Origin: Sphingomonas sp. IC-11
GTDB lineage: Bacteria > Pseudomonadota > Alphaproteobacteria > Sphingomonadales > Sphingomonadaceae
Assembly (NCBI RefSeq): GCF_021043365.1
Contig: NZ_JAJNDU010000003.1
Coordinates: 248,001-312,000 of the forward strand
Direction: 5' to 3'
DNA: 64,000 nucleotides
The notes under the pieces were generated by a model. The model had not been told where the DNA came from. It searched no databases and saw only the letters and a program-made list of their open reading frames with translations. Numbering within the stretch: position 1 is the first letter of the stretch; each line of letters starts with the position of its first letter. A program made the position numbers and the translations under genes. Below, in pieces: positions 8,741-17,743 of the stretch.

Positions 8741-9021
8741 GAACCTGTGGATAACATGGGGATGACCGCTAGCGTAACCTGCGAGAGGGGCCAAGCGGCA
8801 GTGCGCGCCGTGGAAAACTGATGAGTCATCCACAATTAAATCCACGCCGGGCGATTTTATCCACAGGCTGTGTGAATCGGGGATCGTTGAATCGAATCCC
8901 CGGGACTCTGCGACTCCACGAGCGTCAAGCTGTTGGCAATCCGGGGACGAACGCATAAGCCCCGCAACCAACGCGCCTACATCATCACACAACCATCAGA
9001 CTCTTTCTTTTGAGAAGAAGC
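8741..9021. other. oriC: putative chromosomal replication origin (oriC)
   Basis: A 281-nt gene-free gap between ppsR (DUF299) and hemE, the position of the Caulobacter crescentus origin. It holds a perfect DnaA box TTATCCACA on the plus strand at 8857-8865, a perfect inverse copy at 8746-8754, an 8/9 copy (TCATCCACA) at 8826-8834, a 7/9 inverse copy at 8809-8817 and a weaker one at 8838-8846. Coding direction flips exactly here: all genes in 1-8740 are on the minus strand and all in 9022-15754 on the plus strand, as expected for bidirectional replication. The segment 8820-8865 is locally AT-richer. Origin function is inferred. Confidence 0.75.
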
Positions 9022-10083
9022 ATGGACGCCCCAACCGATTCAAAACCACTGCTGGGCGTGTTGAAGGGACAGAAACGCGCGCGGCCACCGATGTGGTTCA
9101 TGCGGCAAGCGGGCCGATACCTGCCCGAGTATCGCGCGCTCCGAGCCGAAAAGGGCGGATTCCTGGCGCTCGCGACCGATCCCGACGCGGCAGCGGAAGT
9201 GACGATCCAGCCGATCCGCCGCTTTGGTTTTGATGGCGCGATCCTGTTTTCCGACATCCTGATGGTGCCCTGGGCGATGGGGCAGGACCTGACGTTCGGG
9301 CCGGGCGAGGGCCCGCGCCTTTCCCCGCGGCTGCTGGACCAGAATCTCGGCTCGCTCACCAATGTGCTCGCGCGGCTGGACCCGGTCTATGCCACCGTTC
9401 GCCGCGTCGCCGCCGCGCTGCCCAGCGACACCACGTTCCTGGGGTTCGCGGGATCACCCTGGACAGTGGCGACCTATATGGTGGCCGGGCAGGGAAGCCG
9501 GGACCAGGCGGAAACACGCGGCCTTGCCTATCGCGATCCAGCCGCCTTTGCCGAAATCATCAATGCGATCGTGACGCTGACGGTTGATTACCTTTCCGGG
9601 CAGATCGAAGCCGGCGTCGAGGCAGTGCAGTTGTTCGATAGCTGGGCCGGCACGCTATCGCCGGCGCAGTTCGAGCGGTGGGTCATCGCGCCCAACGCCG
9701 CGATCGTGGCAGCACTGAAGGCCAGGCACCCCGATGTGCCGGTGATTGGATTCCCGAAGGGGGCAGGCGGTAAGCTGCCCGCTTATGCGCGCGAGACCGG
9801 CGTCGACGCGGTCGGGCTGGACGAGACGGTGGACCCCGTCTGGGCGGATTCCGTGCTGCCGACTGGGCTGCCGGTGCAAGGCAACCTCGATCCGCTCGCG
9901 CTGATCGCTGGCGGGCAAGCACTGGATTCGGCCATCGACCGGATCCTCGCGGCATTCGGCGAACGGCCGCATGTCTTCAACCTCGGTCACGGAATCGACC
10001 AGCACACGCCGATCGCTCATGTCGAGCAGGCAATTGCTCGCGTTCGTTCGGGGCCGGCGGGCGGTGCAGGAGGGCAAGGCTGA
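9022..10083 (+). CDS. hemE: uroporphyrinogen decarboxylase
   Basis: 353 aa. Decarboxylates uroporphyrinogen III to coproporphyrinogen III in haem synthesis, in the cytoplasm. Signatures are PMWFMRQAGRYLPEYRALR at the N terminus, with the substrate-binding Arg residues, and FLGFAGSPWTVATYM in the middle. The ATG at 9022 follows GAGAAGAAGC; an in-frame TTG at 9010 is less likely. The stop overlaps the hemJ ATG by 1 nt, so hemE-hemJ form an operon of two haem-pathway enzymes reading away from the origin gap. Confidence 0.95.
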   Translation: MDAPTDSKPLLGVLKGQKRARPPMWFMRQAGRYLPEYRALRAEKGGFLALATDPDAAAEVTIQPIRRFGFDGAILFSDILMVPWAMGQDLTFGPGEGPRLSPRLLDQNLGSLTNVLARLDPVYATVRRVAAALPSDTTFLGFAGSPWTVATYMVAGQGSRDQAETRGLAYRDPAAFAEIINAIVTLTVDYLSGQIEAGVEAVQLFDSWAGTLSPAQFERWVIAPNAAIVAALKARHPDVPVIGFPKGAGGKLPAYARETGVDAVGLDETVDPVWADSVLPTGLPVQGNLDPLALIAGGQALDSAIDRILAAFGERPHVFNLGHGIDQHTPIAHVEQAIARVRSGPAGGAGGQG

Positions 10084-10541
10084 TGGGCGCTGGTTTCCTC
10101 GGCGCGGCGTATCTCTGGGTGAAGGCCGCGCACATCATCTTCGTGATTTTCTGGATGGCGGGGATGTTCATTCTGCCGCGCTATCTCGTGCATCATCAGG
10201 ACGGGCTCGATGATCCGGCAGAGCGCGAGCGGTGGGAATTGCGCGAGCGGCGGCTGCGCAACATCATTCTCACGCCGTCGATGATCGCCGTGTGGCTGAT
10301 TGGCCTGGTGCTGGCAGTGAATATTGGATTGCTGGAGGGGATCCAGGGGCTTGCGTGGTTGCATGCCAAGCTTTTCGTAGTGTTCCTGCTGTCCGGCTAC
10401 CATGGCTGGGCCGTCGGTTATTCGAAGCAGCTGGCAACCGGGCGCGCCACGGTGAGCACGCGACGGCTGCGGATGATGAACGAAGTTCCGGCGCTGGCCG
10501 TGACGATCATCGTGATCCTGGCGGTGGTGAAGCCATTCTGA
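10083..10541 (+). CDS. hemJ: protoporphyrinogen oxidase HemJ
   Basis: 152 aa integral membrane protein. HemJ (UPF0093) oxidises protoporphyrinogen IX to protoporphyrin IX in bacteria lacking HemG/HemY. About four hydrophobic segments are visible. The first holds the conserved His in WVKAAHIIFVIFWMAGMF; further family residues lie in RYLVHH and LHAKLFVVFLLSGYHGWAV. The ATG overlaps the hemE stop (TGATG), so translation is coupled. The context of two haem genes supports the call. Confidence 0.92.
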   Translation: MGAGFLGAAYLWVKAAHIIFVIFWMAGMFILPRYLVHHQDGLDDPAERERWELRERRLRNIILTPSMIAVWLIGLVLAVNIGLLEGIQGLAWLHAKLFVVFLLSGYHGWAVGYSKQLATGRATVSTRRLRMMNEVPALAVTIIVILAVVKPF

Positions 10542-10550
10542 TCCTGCGTA

Positions 10551-10576
10551 GCGCGCTCTAGCGAAAGAGGGCGCGC
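10551..10576 (+). terminator. GC-rich hairpin after hemJ
   Basis: An imperfect hairpin begins 10 nt after the hemJ stop: GCGCGC plus TCT pairs with AGA plus GCGCGC across a short loop, with a two-base bulge. There is no T-run, so it may be a Rho-dependent or pausing element rather than a full intrinsic terminator. Confidence 0.4.
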
Positions 10577-10780
10577 CGAAGGCCTGCCGCATCCCGTCAG
10601 GCCAGCAACGCGAATCCCGTCACCACCCCGTCTGCTGGCGCTTGACTAAGCCGCGGGGCGCTCCTACGTCGCCGGTACGGTGAGGTCGTTCGGCCTGCCG
10701 CCTTCCTCCAGTCTCGTTGCTGCGCGATCTCATCCGCCGACCGGGCTTCTCCCCCCACCGATCCTCATCGGACACACGAT

Positions 10781-12037
10781 ATGCATCTCAAGGACCTCAA
10801 GAAGAAAGCTCCGGCGGAACTGGTCCAGCTGGCCGAAGAGCTTGGCGTCGAGGGCGCCTCCACGCTGCGCAAGCAGGATCTGATGTTCGCCATCCTGAAG
10901 GTTCAGGCTGAGGAAGGTGAGCAGATCATGGGCGAGGGCACCATCGAGGTGCTGCCCGATGGCTTCGGCTTCCTGCGCTCGCCAGAGGCGAACTATCTCG
11001 CGGGTCCTGACGACATCTACGTCTCGCCGAACCAGGTGCGTAAGCATGGCCTGCGCACCGGCGACACGGTGGAAGGCGAGATCCGCGGGCCGAAGGACGG
11101 CGAACGCTATTTCGCGCTGACCAAGCTCGTCCGCGTCAACTTTGACGATCCCGATGCCGTTCGCCATCGCGTGAACTTCGACAATCTGACGCCGCTCTAC
11201 CCCGACGAGCGGCTCAAGATGGAAATTGAGGATCCGACCGCGAAGGACAAGACGGGCCGCGTGCTCGATCTCGTCTCGCCGATCGGCAAGGGCCAGCGCT
11301 GCCTGATCGTCGCGCCGCCGCGCGTCGGCAAGACGGTGATGATGCAGAACATCGCACGCGCGATCTCTGCCAACCATCCCGAGGTGTTCCTGCTGGTGCT
11401 GCTGATCGACGAGCGGCCCGAGGAAGTCACCGACATGCAGCGCACGGTGAACGGCGAGGTCGTGTCCTCCACGTTCGACGAGCCGGCGACCCGCCACGTT
11501 GCCGTGGCCGAGATGGTGATCGAGAAGGCCAAGCGCCTCGTCGAGCACAAGAAGGACGTGGTGATCCTGCTCGACAACATCACTCGCCTCGGCCGCGCCT
11601 ACAACACGGTGGTGCCGAGTTCCGGCAAGGTGCTGACCGGCGGTGTCGACGCGAATGCCCTGCAGCGGCCGAAGCGCTTCTTCGGTGCGGCCCGCAACAT
11701 CGAGGAAGGCGGCAGCCTGACCATCATCTCGACCTCGCTGATCGATACCGGCAGCCGGATGGACGAGGTGATCTTCGAGGAGTTCAAGGGCACCGGCAAC
11801 GCCGAAATCGTGCTCGACCGCAAGGTGGCGGACAAGCGTATCTTCCCGGCGATCGACGTGGGCAAGAGCGGCACCCGCAAGGAAGAGCTGCTGGTCGAGA
11901 AGGACAAGCTCAGCAAGATGTGGGTGCTGCGCCGCATCCTGATGCAGATGGGCACGGTCGACGCGATGGAATTCCTGCTGGGCAAGATGAAGGATTCCAA
12001 GACCAACGAGGACTTCTTCGCCAGCATGAACCAGTAA
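10781..12037 (+). CDS. rho: transcription termination factor Rho
   Basis: 418 aa, the normal length. Rho is a hexameric RNA-dependent ATPase that ends transcription. The N-terminal helical domain starts [20 protein letters not shown]. The cold-shock-like RNA-binding domain (about 50-115) has [13 protein letters not shown]. The ATPase domain has Walker [10 protein letters not shown], Walker [16 protein letters not shown], and the secondary-site RNA loops. There is no clear Shine-Dalgarno before the ATG, and the upstream 100 nt are C-rich and G-poor, consistent with autoregulation by Rho itself. Confidence 0.96.
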   Translation: MHLKDLKKKAPAELVQLAEELGVEGASTLRKQDLMFAILKVQAEEGEQIMGEGTIEVLPDGFGFLRSPEANYLAGPDDIYVSPNQVRKHGLRTGDTVEGEIRGPKDGERYFALTKLVRVNFDDPDAVRHRVNFDNLTPLYPDERLKMEIEDPTAKDKTGRVLDLVSPIGKGQRCLIVAPPRVGKTVMMQNIARAISANHPEVFLLVLLIDERPEEVTDMQRTVNGEVVSSTFDEPATRHVAVAEMVIEKAKRLVEHKKDVVILLDNITRLGRAYNTVVPSSGKVLTGGVDANALQRPKRFFGAARNIEEGGSLTIISTSLIDTGSRMDEVIFEEFKGTGNAEIVLDRKVADKRIFPAIDVGKSGTRKEELLVEKDKLSKMWVLRRILMQMGTVDAMEFLLGKMKDSKTNEDFFASMNQ

Positions 12038-12045
12038 GGCGGATC

Positions 12046-12076
12046 GGCGGCGGCGCGGTCGATCCGCGTCGCCGCC
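12046..12076 (+). terminator. strong GC hairpin after rho
   Basis: Starting 8 nt after the rho stop, a 7-bp GGCGGCG/CGCCGCC stem and a further 5-bp CGCGG/CCGCG stem enclose a TCGAT loop, with one G/T opposition. No T-run follows. It probably protects or ends the rho mRNA; an intrinsic terminator is not proven. Confidence 0.45.
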
Positions 12077-12241
12077 CGCCCCATCCACCCGGCGCCCGGC
12101 GGCCCTGCATAGCCGCCCCTCCGGCGTCTTGGTGGTGCGTGCCACGGCACGCTGGCGCACAGCGCCCAAGCCCGGTAACACGCCTGCAACCGGATCGGCC
12201 TGGCGCCGTTCGGTCCCTATCACCCGCAGGAGCGCTGACCG

Positions 12242-12973
12242 TTGATCCTAACCCTGCTCGCCCAAGCTGCTGCCGCCATTCAGGGGCCGGGGTCGCTGGC
12301 GGATATCTGGCAACATATCGTCGCCGACTTTTCCAATCTGTCCGATCCCGCCGCGCTGGCTGCCTTTGGCCAGGTGCTGATGATCGACCTGGTGCTGGCC
12401 GGCGACAATGCCGTGGTCGTCGGCGCGCTTGCTGCGGGCCTGCCGTCGGAACAGCGCAAGAAGGTGATCCTGATCGGCATCATCGCGGCGCTGGTACTGC
12501 GGATCTTCTTCGCGCTGATCGTCACGTGGCTGATGGGCATCGTCGGTTTGATCTTTGCCGGCGGCTTGCTGCTGTTGTGGGTGAGCTGGAAATTCTGGCG
12601 TGAGTTGCGCGCTGGTTCGCATGCCAACGCTGGATCGGAAGAGATCGAGGGCGACGAGCGCTCGGGCCTTGCCCCGGCGCGGTCCTTTGCTGGCGCCGCC
12701 TGGGCGGTCGCGGTCGCCGACGTGTCGATGAGCCTCGACAATGTGCTGGCGGTGGCGGGTGCGGCCCGTGAGCATCCCGGTATCCTGGTGGTCGGTCTGA
12801 TCCTTTCCGTCGCGCTGATGGGCCTGGCGGCGAACCTGATCGCGCGAGTGATCGGCCGCTACAGCTGGATCGCTTATATCGGCCTGGCAGTGATCGTCTT
12901 CGTAGCGTTCAAGATGATCTACGAAGGCTGGATCGGCACCGGTGAGACGATCGGTCTCAGCACGCTGTTCTAA
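12242..12973 (+). CDS. TerC family integral membrane protein (YjbE type)
   Basis: 243 aa with about seven hydrophobic helices. The family Asp residues are in VLMIDLVLAGDNAVVVGALAA and in the repeat-like second half AVADVSMSLDNVLAVAGAA, the duplicated D-x-x-x-x-x-D-N signature of TerC proteins. TerC-like proteins are linked to metal (Mn) export or tellurite resistance. The start is a TTG at 12242 about 10 nt after AGGAG; no earlier ATG fits. I looked for a yybP-ykoY riboswitch in the 200-nt leader and did not recognise one. Transport substrate is unknown. Confidence 0.85.
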   Translation: MILTLLAQAAAAIQGPGSLADIWQHIVADFSNLSDPAALAAFGQVLMIDLVLAGDNAVVVGALAAGLPSEQRKKVILIGIIAALVLRIFFALIVTWLMGIVGLIFAGGLLLLWVSWKFWRELRAGSHANAGSEEIEGDERSGLAPARSFAGAAWAVAVADVSMSLDNVLAVAGAAREHPGILVVGLILSVALMGLAANLIARVIGRYSWIAYIGLAVIVFVAFKMIYEGWIGTGETIGLSTLF

Positions 12974-13084
12974 CCTCGCCCAAGCAACCCGGCGCTCCCC
13001 GCCGCTGCGGCGGGGAACCGGGAAGGGTTCACCACGCGTTCAACCCGTCCTGGCCATAAACCGGCCATGCCCAACGGGAGAGCC

Positions 13085-13693
13085 ATGTTGAGAAGTTTCG
13101 TGCCAATCGCCGCTGCAGTCGTGATTGCTGCGCCGGCGGCGGCGCAATCGGGTGATCTGGCGCTGGTCCAGAACCACCTGCGCGCCGTGAACACGATGAC
13201 GGCTGATTTCACCCAGACCGATCGCGCCGGCAAGACGCTGACCGGCACCTTGTCGCTCAAGAAGCCGGGCAAGATCCGCTTCCAATATGAAAAGGGCGTG
13301 CCGATCCTGGTGGTTGGCGATGGCAAGGCGTTGACCTTTATCGATTACTCGGTCCGCCAGGTGCAGCGGTGGCCGATCAGCAATTCGCCGCTTGGCGTGC
13401 TGATCAATCCGGACCGTGACATTTCGCGGTTCGCCAAGGTGATCCCCAGCGGCGATTCGCGCGTCCTCTCCGTCGAGGGCTATGATCCCAAGCATCCGGA
13501 ATATGGCCGCATCACCATGGTCTTCGCACGCGATGGCGCCGCGCCTGGGGGCTTGATGCTGCAAGGGTGGGTGACGCTGGACAGTCAGGGCAACCGCACG
13601 ACGATCAGACTCGCCAACCAGCGGTTCAATGGTCCGGTAAGCGACGGAACGTTCCGTTGGAACGATCCGCGGAGATCGAACGCGCGCAACTAA
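13085..13693 (+). CDS. lolA: LolA family outer-membrane lipoprotein carrier protein
   Basis: 202 aa. A signal peptide (MLRSFVPIAAAVVIAAPAAA) is followed by a LolA-type sheet: LRAVNTMTADFTQTDRAGKT, GTLSLKKPGKIRFQYEKG and VGDGKALTFIDY. LolA carries lipoproteins across the periplasm to LolB. No LolB is seen next to it, and paralogues of unknown role exist, so the carrier role is inferred. The ATG at 13085 is preceded by GGGAGAGCC; an ATG six codons earlier is less well placed. Confidence 0.82.
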   Translation: MLRSFVPIAAAVVIAAPAAAQSGDLALVQNHLRAVNTMTADFTQTDRAGKTLTGTLSLKKPGKIRFQYEKGVPILVVGDGKALTFIDYSVRQVQRWPISNSPLGVLINPDRDISRFAKVIPSGDSRVLSVEGYDPKHPEYGRITMVFARDGAAPGGLMLQGWVTLDSQGNRTTIRLANQRFNGPVSDGTFRWNDPRRSNARN

Positions 13694-13846
13694 ACCGTTT
13701 CCATGACTGTTGTTCATGCCTGCGACAGGAAGGAACCGCTAGTGCATCGGGTGCGGATGTGGGGCGGTTCAGGATTTTCCCCCTGTTGCCTGAACCAGGC
13801 TTCACACCCCCCTGCGTGACGAACGTCAGGTCGGCCCTCGCTCCAT

Positions 13847-13873
13847 GCCCCCGGAGCGGGGGCCTTTCCTTTT
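13847..13873 (+). terminator. intrinsic terminator after the lolA-like gene
   Basis: A 7-bp stem GCCCCCG/CGGGGGC around a GAG loop is followed by CTTTCCTTTT, a textbook Rho-independent terminator on the plus strand, 154 nt beyond the lolA-like stop. The rest of 13694-13925 holds no recognisable gene. Confidence 0.85.
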
Positions 13874-13925
13874 CCCGCGCACATGATGATTGCCGTTGCG
13901 CCGTTGCCGCCGCTAAAGCGCGCGG

Positions 13926-14708
13926 GTGAAGATCGTCAGCTGGAACATCAATTCGGTTCGTTTCCGCATCGCCATCGTGGAGCAGTTTCTACGCGAGGCG
14001 CAGCCGGACATCCTGTGTCTGCAGGAAACCAAGGTGGTGGATGCCGATTTCCCGTTCGAGACGTTTCGTCAGCTCGGCTACGAACATATTCTGATCCACG
14101 GCCAGCGGATGCATCACGGCGTGGCGATCATCAGCCGCGTTCCGATCACCGAAGATGACCGGCTGGACTGGCAGGCCAATCGTGAAGCACGGCACATCGG
14201 CGTTCGGCTGGCCAACGGCGTTCGGCTGGAGAATGTCTATGTTCCCGCGGGCGGAGACGTGCCCGATCGCGAGGTGAATGCGAAGTTCGGCCAGAAGCTG
14301 GATTTCGTGCAGCGCATGACGGAATGGTCCGCCACGCTCGACTGCCCGACCATTCTGACCGGCGATTTCAACATCGCGCCGCTACCCAGCGACGTGTGGA
14401 GCCACAAGGCATTGCTGAAGGTCGTCAGCCACACGCCGATCGAGGTGGAAGCGCTCGAGAGGCTTAAGGCATCGAACGATTGGGTGGACCTGGGCCGGCA
14501 CTTCCACCCGGCACCGGCGCGGTTGCATACATGGTGGAGTTATCGGTCGCCCGACTGGACGAAGAACGACCGCGGGCGTCGGCTGGACCATATGTGGGCC
14601 ACGGGGGACGTGGCGAAAGCGGCGCAATCGCATCACGTGTTCGAGGCGTGTCGCAGCTGGCTGAAGCCGTCCGATCACGTCCCAATCATGACGGAGTTCG
14701 CCTTTTGA
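13926..14708 (+). CDS. xth: exodeoxyribonuclease III
   Basis: 260 aa. An AP endonuclease/3'-5' exonuclease of base excision repair (exonuclease-endonuclease-phosphatase fold). [14 protein letters not shown] carries the first metal/Asn residues, [13 protein letters not shown] the catalytic Glu, [15 protein letters not shown] the Asp/Asn pair, and RRLDHMWA and [12 protein letters not shown] the C-terminal D-H signature. The start codon is GTG at 13926. The stop region overlaps ribA (TTGA). Confidence 0.93.
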   Translation: MKIVSWNINSVRFRIAIVEQFLREAQPDILCLQETKVVDADFPFETFRQLGYEHILIHGQRMHHGVAIISRVPITEDDRLDWQANREARHIGVRLANGVRLENVYVPAGGDVPDREVNAKFGQKLDFVQRMTEWSATLDCPTILTGDFNIAPLPSDVWSHKALLKVVSHTPIEVEALERLKASNDWVDLGRHFHPAPARLHTWWSYRSPDWTKNDRGRRLDHMWATGDVAKAAQSHHVFEACRSWLKPSDHVPIMTEFAF

Positions 14709-15754
14709 CCGACGCGCGCCAGGCAGCCCGAGCCATCGACGCGCTGCGCCGCGGTTGGCCGGTTCGCATTGGCGGGCTGGCGCTGCTGCCGATCGAAACG
14801 GCGGATCCCGTCCGTCTTAACACCTTTGATCCCGCGGAACAGGCGCCCGTCCTCCTTTCTGCCGGTCGTGCGGAAACGCTGAAACTCGCCAACCAGCGCG
14901 AGGCGGCGGTCCCGGACGCGCCGGTGCTGGTCGACCGGGCGCCCTGGGTGGATTTTGCCGCTGCAACGGCGCTGGCCGATCCTCAGCTTGATCTTGCGAC
15001 GCCGCTGAAGGGGCCGTTCCGTGCCATTCCGCTGCTCCACCCCGAGGATGCTGCCGCTGCGCTGCGGCTGGCGCGGATTGCCGGCATGTTGCCTGCTTTC
15101 TTCGTGCGGGAGGATGGCGACGCAGAGGTGAGCTTGTCGGTGGCGGACATCGATGCGCATGAGGATGCCGTGCGACTGACGATCGCTGCGCGCGCCCGCT
15201 TGCCGGTCGCCCATGCCGAAGATGCGGAGATCGTGGCCTTCCGCACGCCGGAGGGGGCGGGGGAGCATGTCGCGCTGCTGATCGGCATGCCGCAGGGCCA
15301 GCCGCCATTGGTACGGCTGCATAGTGAGTGCCTGACGGGAGATGCGCTGGGCAGCCTGAAGTGCGATTGCGGGCCGCAACTCGACGCTGCGCTGAAGGCC
15401 ATTGCAGCGTCGGGCTGGGGCATCCTGCTGTATCTGCGGCAGGAAGGTCGGGGCATTGGCCTCGTCAACAAGCTGCGCGCCTATGCCCTGCAGGATCAGG
15501 GCTTTGATACGGTGGATGCGAATACGCGCCTGGGCTTTGCGATCGATGCGCGCGATTTCGGCGTCGCGGCGCGGATGCTCGACCTGTTGGGGCAGCGGAA
15601 CGTGCGGCTGCTGACGAACAATCCTGGCAAGGTGGCGGGATTGGAGGCACGGGGGATCACCGTGACCGAGCGGGTGCCGCACTTCCTGCCGACAAACCCG
15701 CACAATGAGCGGTATCTCGCGACAAAGCGGGATCGCACCGGGCACCAGTTGTAA
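14705..15754 (+). CDS. ribA: GTP cyclohydrolase II
   Basis: 349 aa. Converts GTP to the first intermediate of riboflavin synthesis. The catalytic domain is about residues 145-345: the zinc ligands are Cys209, Cys220 and Cys222 ([15 protein letters not shown], the canonical 11+2 spacing), followed by [19 protein letters not shown] and [12 protein letters not shown]. About 140 residues of a divergent domain precede it, a layout found in sphingomonad RibA instead of a fused RibB. The start is a TTG whose TTGA overlaps the xth stop. Confidence 0.92.
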   Translation: MTDARQAARAIDALRRGWPVRIGGLALLPIETADPVRLNTFDPAEQAPVLLSAGRAETLKLANQREAAVPDAPVLVDRAPWVDFAAATALADPQLDLATPLKGPFRAIPLLHPEDAAAALRLARIAGMLPAFFVREDGDAEVSLSVADIDAHEDAVRLTIAARARLPVAHAEDAEIVAFRTPEGAGEHVALLIGMPQGQPPLVRLHSECLTGDALGSLKCDCGPQLDAALKAIAASGWGILLYLRQEGRGIGLVNKLRAYALQDQGFDTVDANTRLGFAIDARDFGVAARMLDLLGQRNVRLLTNNPGKVAGLEARGITVTERVPHFLPTNPHNERYLATKRDRTGHQL

Positions 15755-15757
15755 GAA

Positions 15758-15778
15758 CGAGCGGGGACGTCCCGCTCG
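15758..15778. terminator. hairpin between convergent ribA and HAD genes
   Basis: A perfect 8-bp stem CGAGCGGG/CCCGCTCG with a 5-nt loop starts 3 nt after the ribA stop and 9 nt before the end of the convergent HAD gene. It lacks a clear T-run on either strand and probably serves both transcripts. Confidence 0.6.
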
Positions 15779-15787
15779 CGTGGCGCC

Positions 15788-16453
15788 CTAGAGCTTCAGC
15801 AGGCGGCGGACGTCGTCGAAATCATGGGCAATGGCGTGAACGCCGATCTGCCGCAGCTTGGCATCATGTCCAGGGGTGCAGTGCAGCCCGGCGCACAAGC
15901 CGATCACGTGCCCGCCGCTCGCCACCGCGCCCGTGGCGCCAACCGGTGAATCCTCCAGGATCGCACAGCGATCGATCGGCACACCCAGTCGGCGGGCGCC
16001 ATAGAGGTAGAGATCGGGCGCCGGCTTCCCGCGTTCGACATGCTCGGCGCCGGAATAAATGTGCTCACCGAACACGTCGGCGAGGCCCAGATGCCGTAGG
16101 TGAGTGCTGATCCAGCGGGTCGAACTTGAGGATACCACCGCCTTGGGCAGATCGACCGGCAGCGAGCGGACGAATGCGACTGCACCGGCGACTTCCTCCA
16201 CTCCCTCGGCCAACACCCGTTCGTTCTCGGCCACCCGCGCTTCGCTCCAGTCGGCCGGTAGCGGGCCACCGATGAACGATTCAACGCGATCAAGGAAATC
16301 GCGTCCGGAAAGACCCATGAAGTTCGCCATGGATTCCTCCGGCGTGATCGGATGGCCACGATCGGTGAGGAAATCGGCGATGTGCTTGTTGCCGAGATAC
16401 TCGCTCTCGATCAGCACTCCGTCAAAGTCGAACAGCAGGGCCTGAAAGGTCAT
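15788..16453 (-). CDS. HAD-IA family hydrolase
   Basis: 221 aa. A haloacid-dehalogenase-superfamily phosphatase of the beta-phosphoglucomutase-like group: motif I LLFDFDGVLIESE (nucleophile Asp), motif II VVSSSS, the motif III Lys in ERGKPAPDLYLYGA, and motif IV CAILEDSPVGATGA. The cap region (about 20-90) is helical. It likely dephosphorylates a small metabolite. Its ATG overlaps the YggS stop by 4 nt. The substrate cannot be read from sequence. Confidence 0.88.
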   Translation of the reverse strand: MTFQALLFDFDGVLIESEYLGNKHIADFLTDRGHPITPEESMANFMGLSGRDFLDRVESFIGGPLPADWSEARVAENERVLAEGVEEVAGAVAFVRSLPVDLPKAVVSSSSTRWISTHLRHLGLADVFGEHIYSGAEHVERGKPAPDLYLYGARRLGVPIDRCAILEDSPVGATGAVASGGHVIGLCAGLHCTPGHDAKLRQIGVHAIAHDFDDVRRLLKL

Positions 16454-17127
16454 GCAGCTGTGCCTGCCGCCTGGCGCTCTCCGAACAGCGCAGATCCGAT
16501 GCGCACATGAGTGGCACCGATCATCACCGCGGTTTCGAAATCGTCAGACATCCCCATGCTGAGCCCAGCGATGCCTTCGTCCCGCGCGAGCTTCGCCAGC
16601 AAGGCAAAGTAAGGTGCAGCCTCGACGCCCGCCGGCGGAAGGCACATCAGACCGGCAATCGGCAGATGCGCGGTCCGGGCTTCTGCAAGCAGCGCGGGAA
16701 GATCGGCAATGGCACAGCCGCCCTTTTGTGGCTCCTCACCGATATTCACCTGGACGAAGCACGCCGGACGACGTCCCTGCGCATCCATTGCCTTGGCGAG
16801 TGCCGTAACCAGCGACGAACGATCGACCGCATGGATGGCATCGGCGAGCGCGACGGCCTCGGCCGCCTTGTTCGATTGCAGCTGACCGATCAGGTGCAGG
16901 CGAGCGTCAGGATAGCGCTCGCGCAATGCCGGCCACTTTGCTTCCGCTTCCTGCACACGATTTTCGCCGAAGTCGCGATGGCCGGCGGCCAGCAATGGTT
17001 CGATCGCTTCGGCAGGGTGCGTCTTCGACACAGCGATCAGGGTGACGTCGGCAGCATCGCGGCGCGCGAGCTTGGCGGCGTGGGCGATGCGCCCGCGAAT
17101 GGCGGCGAGGCGGTCGTCGGCTTGCAT
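16450..17127 (-). CDS. YggS family pyridoxal phosphate homeostasis protein
   Basis: 225 aa. A single-domain TIM-barrel PLP-binding protein that buffers pyridoxal phosphate and has no known enzymatic activity. The PLP Lys lies in VTLIAVSKTHPAEAIEPLL; other family blocks are GHRDFGENRVQEAEAKW, LHLIGQLQSNK and LSMGMSDDFETAV with MIGATHVRIGSALFG. It is co-transcribed with the HAD gene (4-nt overlap) and divergent from the next gene by 22 nt. Confidence 0.92.
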   Translation of the reverse strand: MQADDRLAAIRGRIAHAAKLARRDAADVTLIAVSKTHPAEAIEPLLAAGHRDFGENRVQEAEAKWPALRERYPDARLHLIGQLQSNKAAEAVALADAIHAVDRSSLVTALAKAMDAQGRRPACFVQVNIGEEPQKGGCAIADLPALLAEARTAHLPIAGLMCLPPAGVEAAPYFALLAKLARDEGIAGLSMGMSDDFETAVMIGATHVRIGSALFGERQAAGTAA

Positions 17128-17149
17128 TGCGCGCGCTATAGGCAGGGCA

Positions 17150-17662
17150 ATGCGCCGCCGCCACCCTGTCCCGACGCTTTGGCTTATGACCGACGAGCGG
17201 ATGGGCGAGGCCTTGTGGGAGGCGGTTCGTCGGTTGCCGCGCGGTGCGGGGATCGTGTTCCGGCACCACGCGACCCCGCCCGCCGAGCGACGGCAGCTAT
17301 TTGCACGATTGCTTCGGCTGGCCCGGGCGCGCGGCCTGGTGCTGGTACGGGCAGGGGACTTGCCGATGCGGGGAGAGATGGGTGTTCATCGCGGGCGGAG
17401 TCGTTCGCTCGTGACATGGCCGGTCCATAATGCAGGGGAGGCCCGTCTGGCGCGGCAGGCTGGGGCGGACGTTGCGTTTGTGTCGCCCGTATTCGGCACG
17501 CGTTCGCATCCCGGTGCCCGCGGTCTTGGCGTGCGCAGGGCAGAGGCGCTCGCGCGAACGCTGCCGATGGTCCGGATCGCATTGGGCGGGATGAATGCGC
17601 GCCGTTTTCGCATGCTGCACAGGTTCGACGGGTGGGCGGCAATCGACGCGTGGCTACGTTAA
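17150..17662 (+). CDS. thiamine phosphate synthase-like (TenI family) protein
   Basis: 170 aa, shorter than canonical ThiE (about 210). It has the barrel strands LWLMTDERM, ADVAFVSPVFGTRSHPGA and MVRIALGGMNARRF, typical of ThiE/TenI proteins that join thiazole and pyrimidine moieties or act as aminotransferring TenI. The diphosphate-binding segment is reduced, so catalytic ThiE activity is doubtful. The ATG at 17150 follows GGCAGGGCA. The gene diverges from the yggS homologue with only 22 nt between start codons. Confidence 0.7.
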   Translation: MRRRHPVPTLWLMTDERMGEALWEAVRRLPRGAGIVFRHHATPPAERRQLFARLLRLARARGLVLVRAGDLPMRGEMGVHRGRSRSLVTWPVHNAGEARLARQAGADVAFVSPVFGTRSHPGARGLGVRRAEALARTLPMVRIALGGMNARRFRMLHRFDGWAAIDAWLR

Positions 17663-17743
17663 GCCCTTCGCTCCACCGCGTATGACCGTCAGCAAGCGTT
17701 GGATGTTAGGACGGGCGTCAGACTGCCCATCCGGCGCCTGCGA

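Noticed and set aside
12077..12241. Possible yybP-ykoY riboswitch before the TerC gene
   Set aside because: TerC genes can carry this manganese riboswitch, but the conserved loop sequences were not found in the leader.
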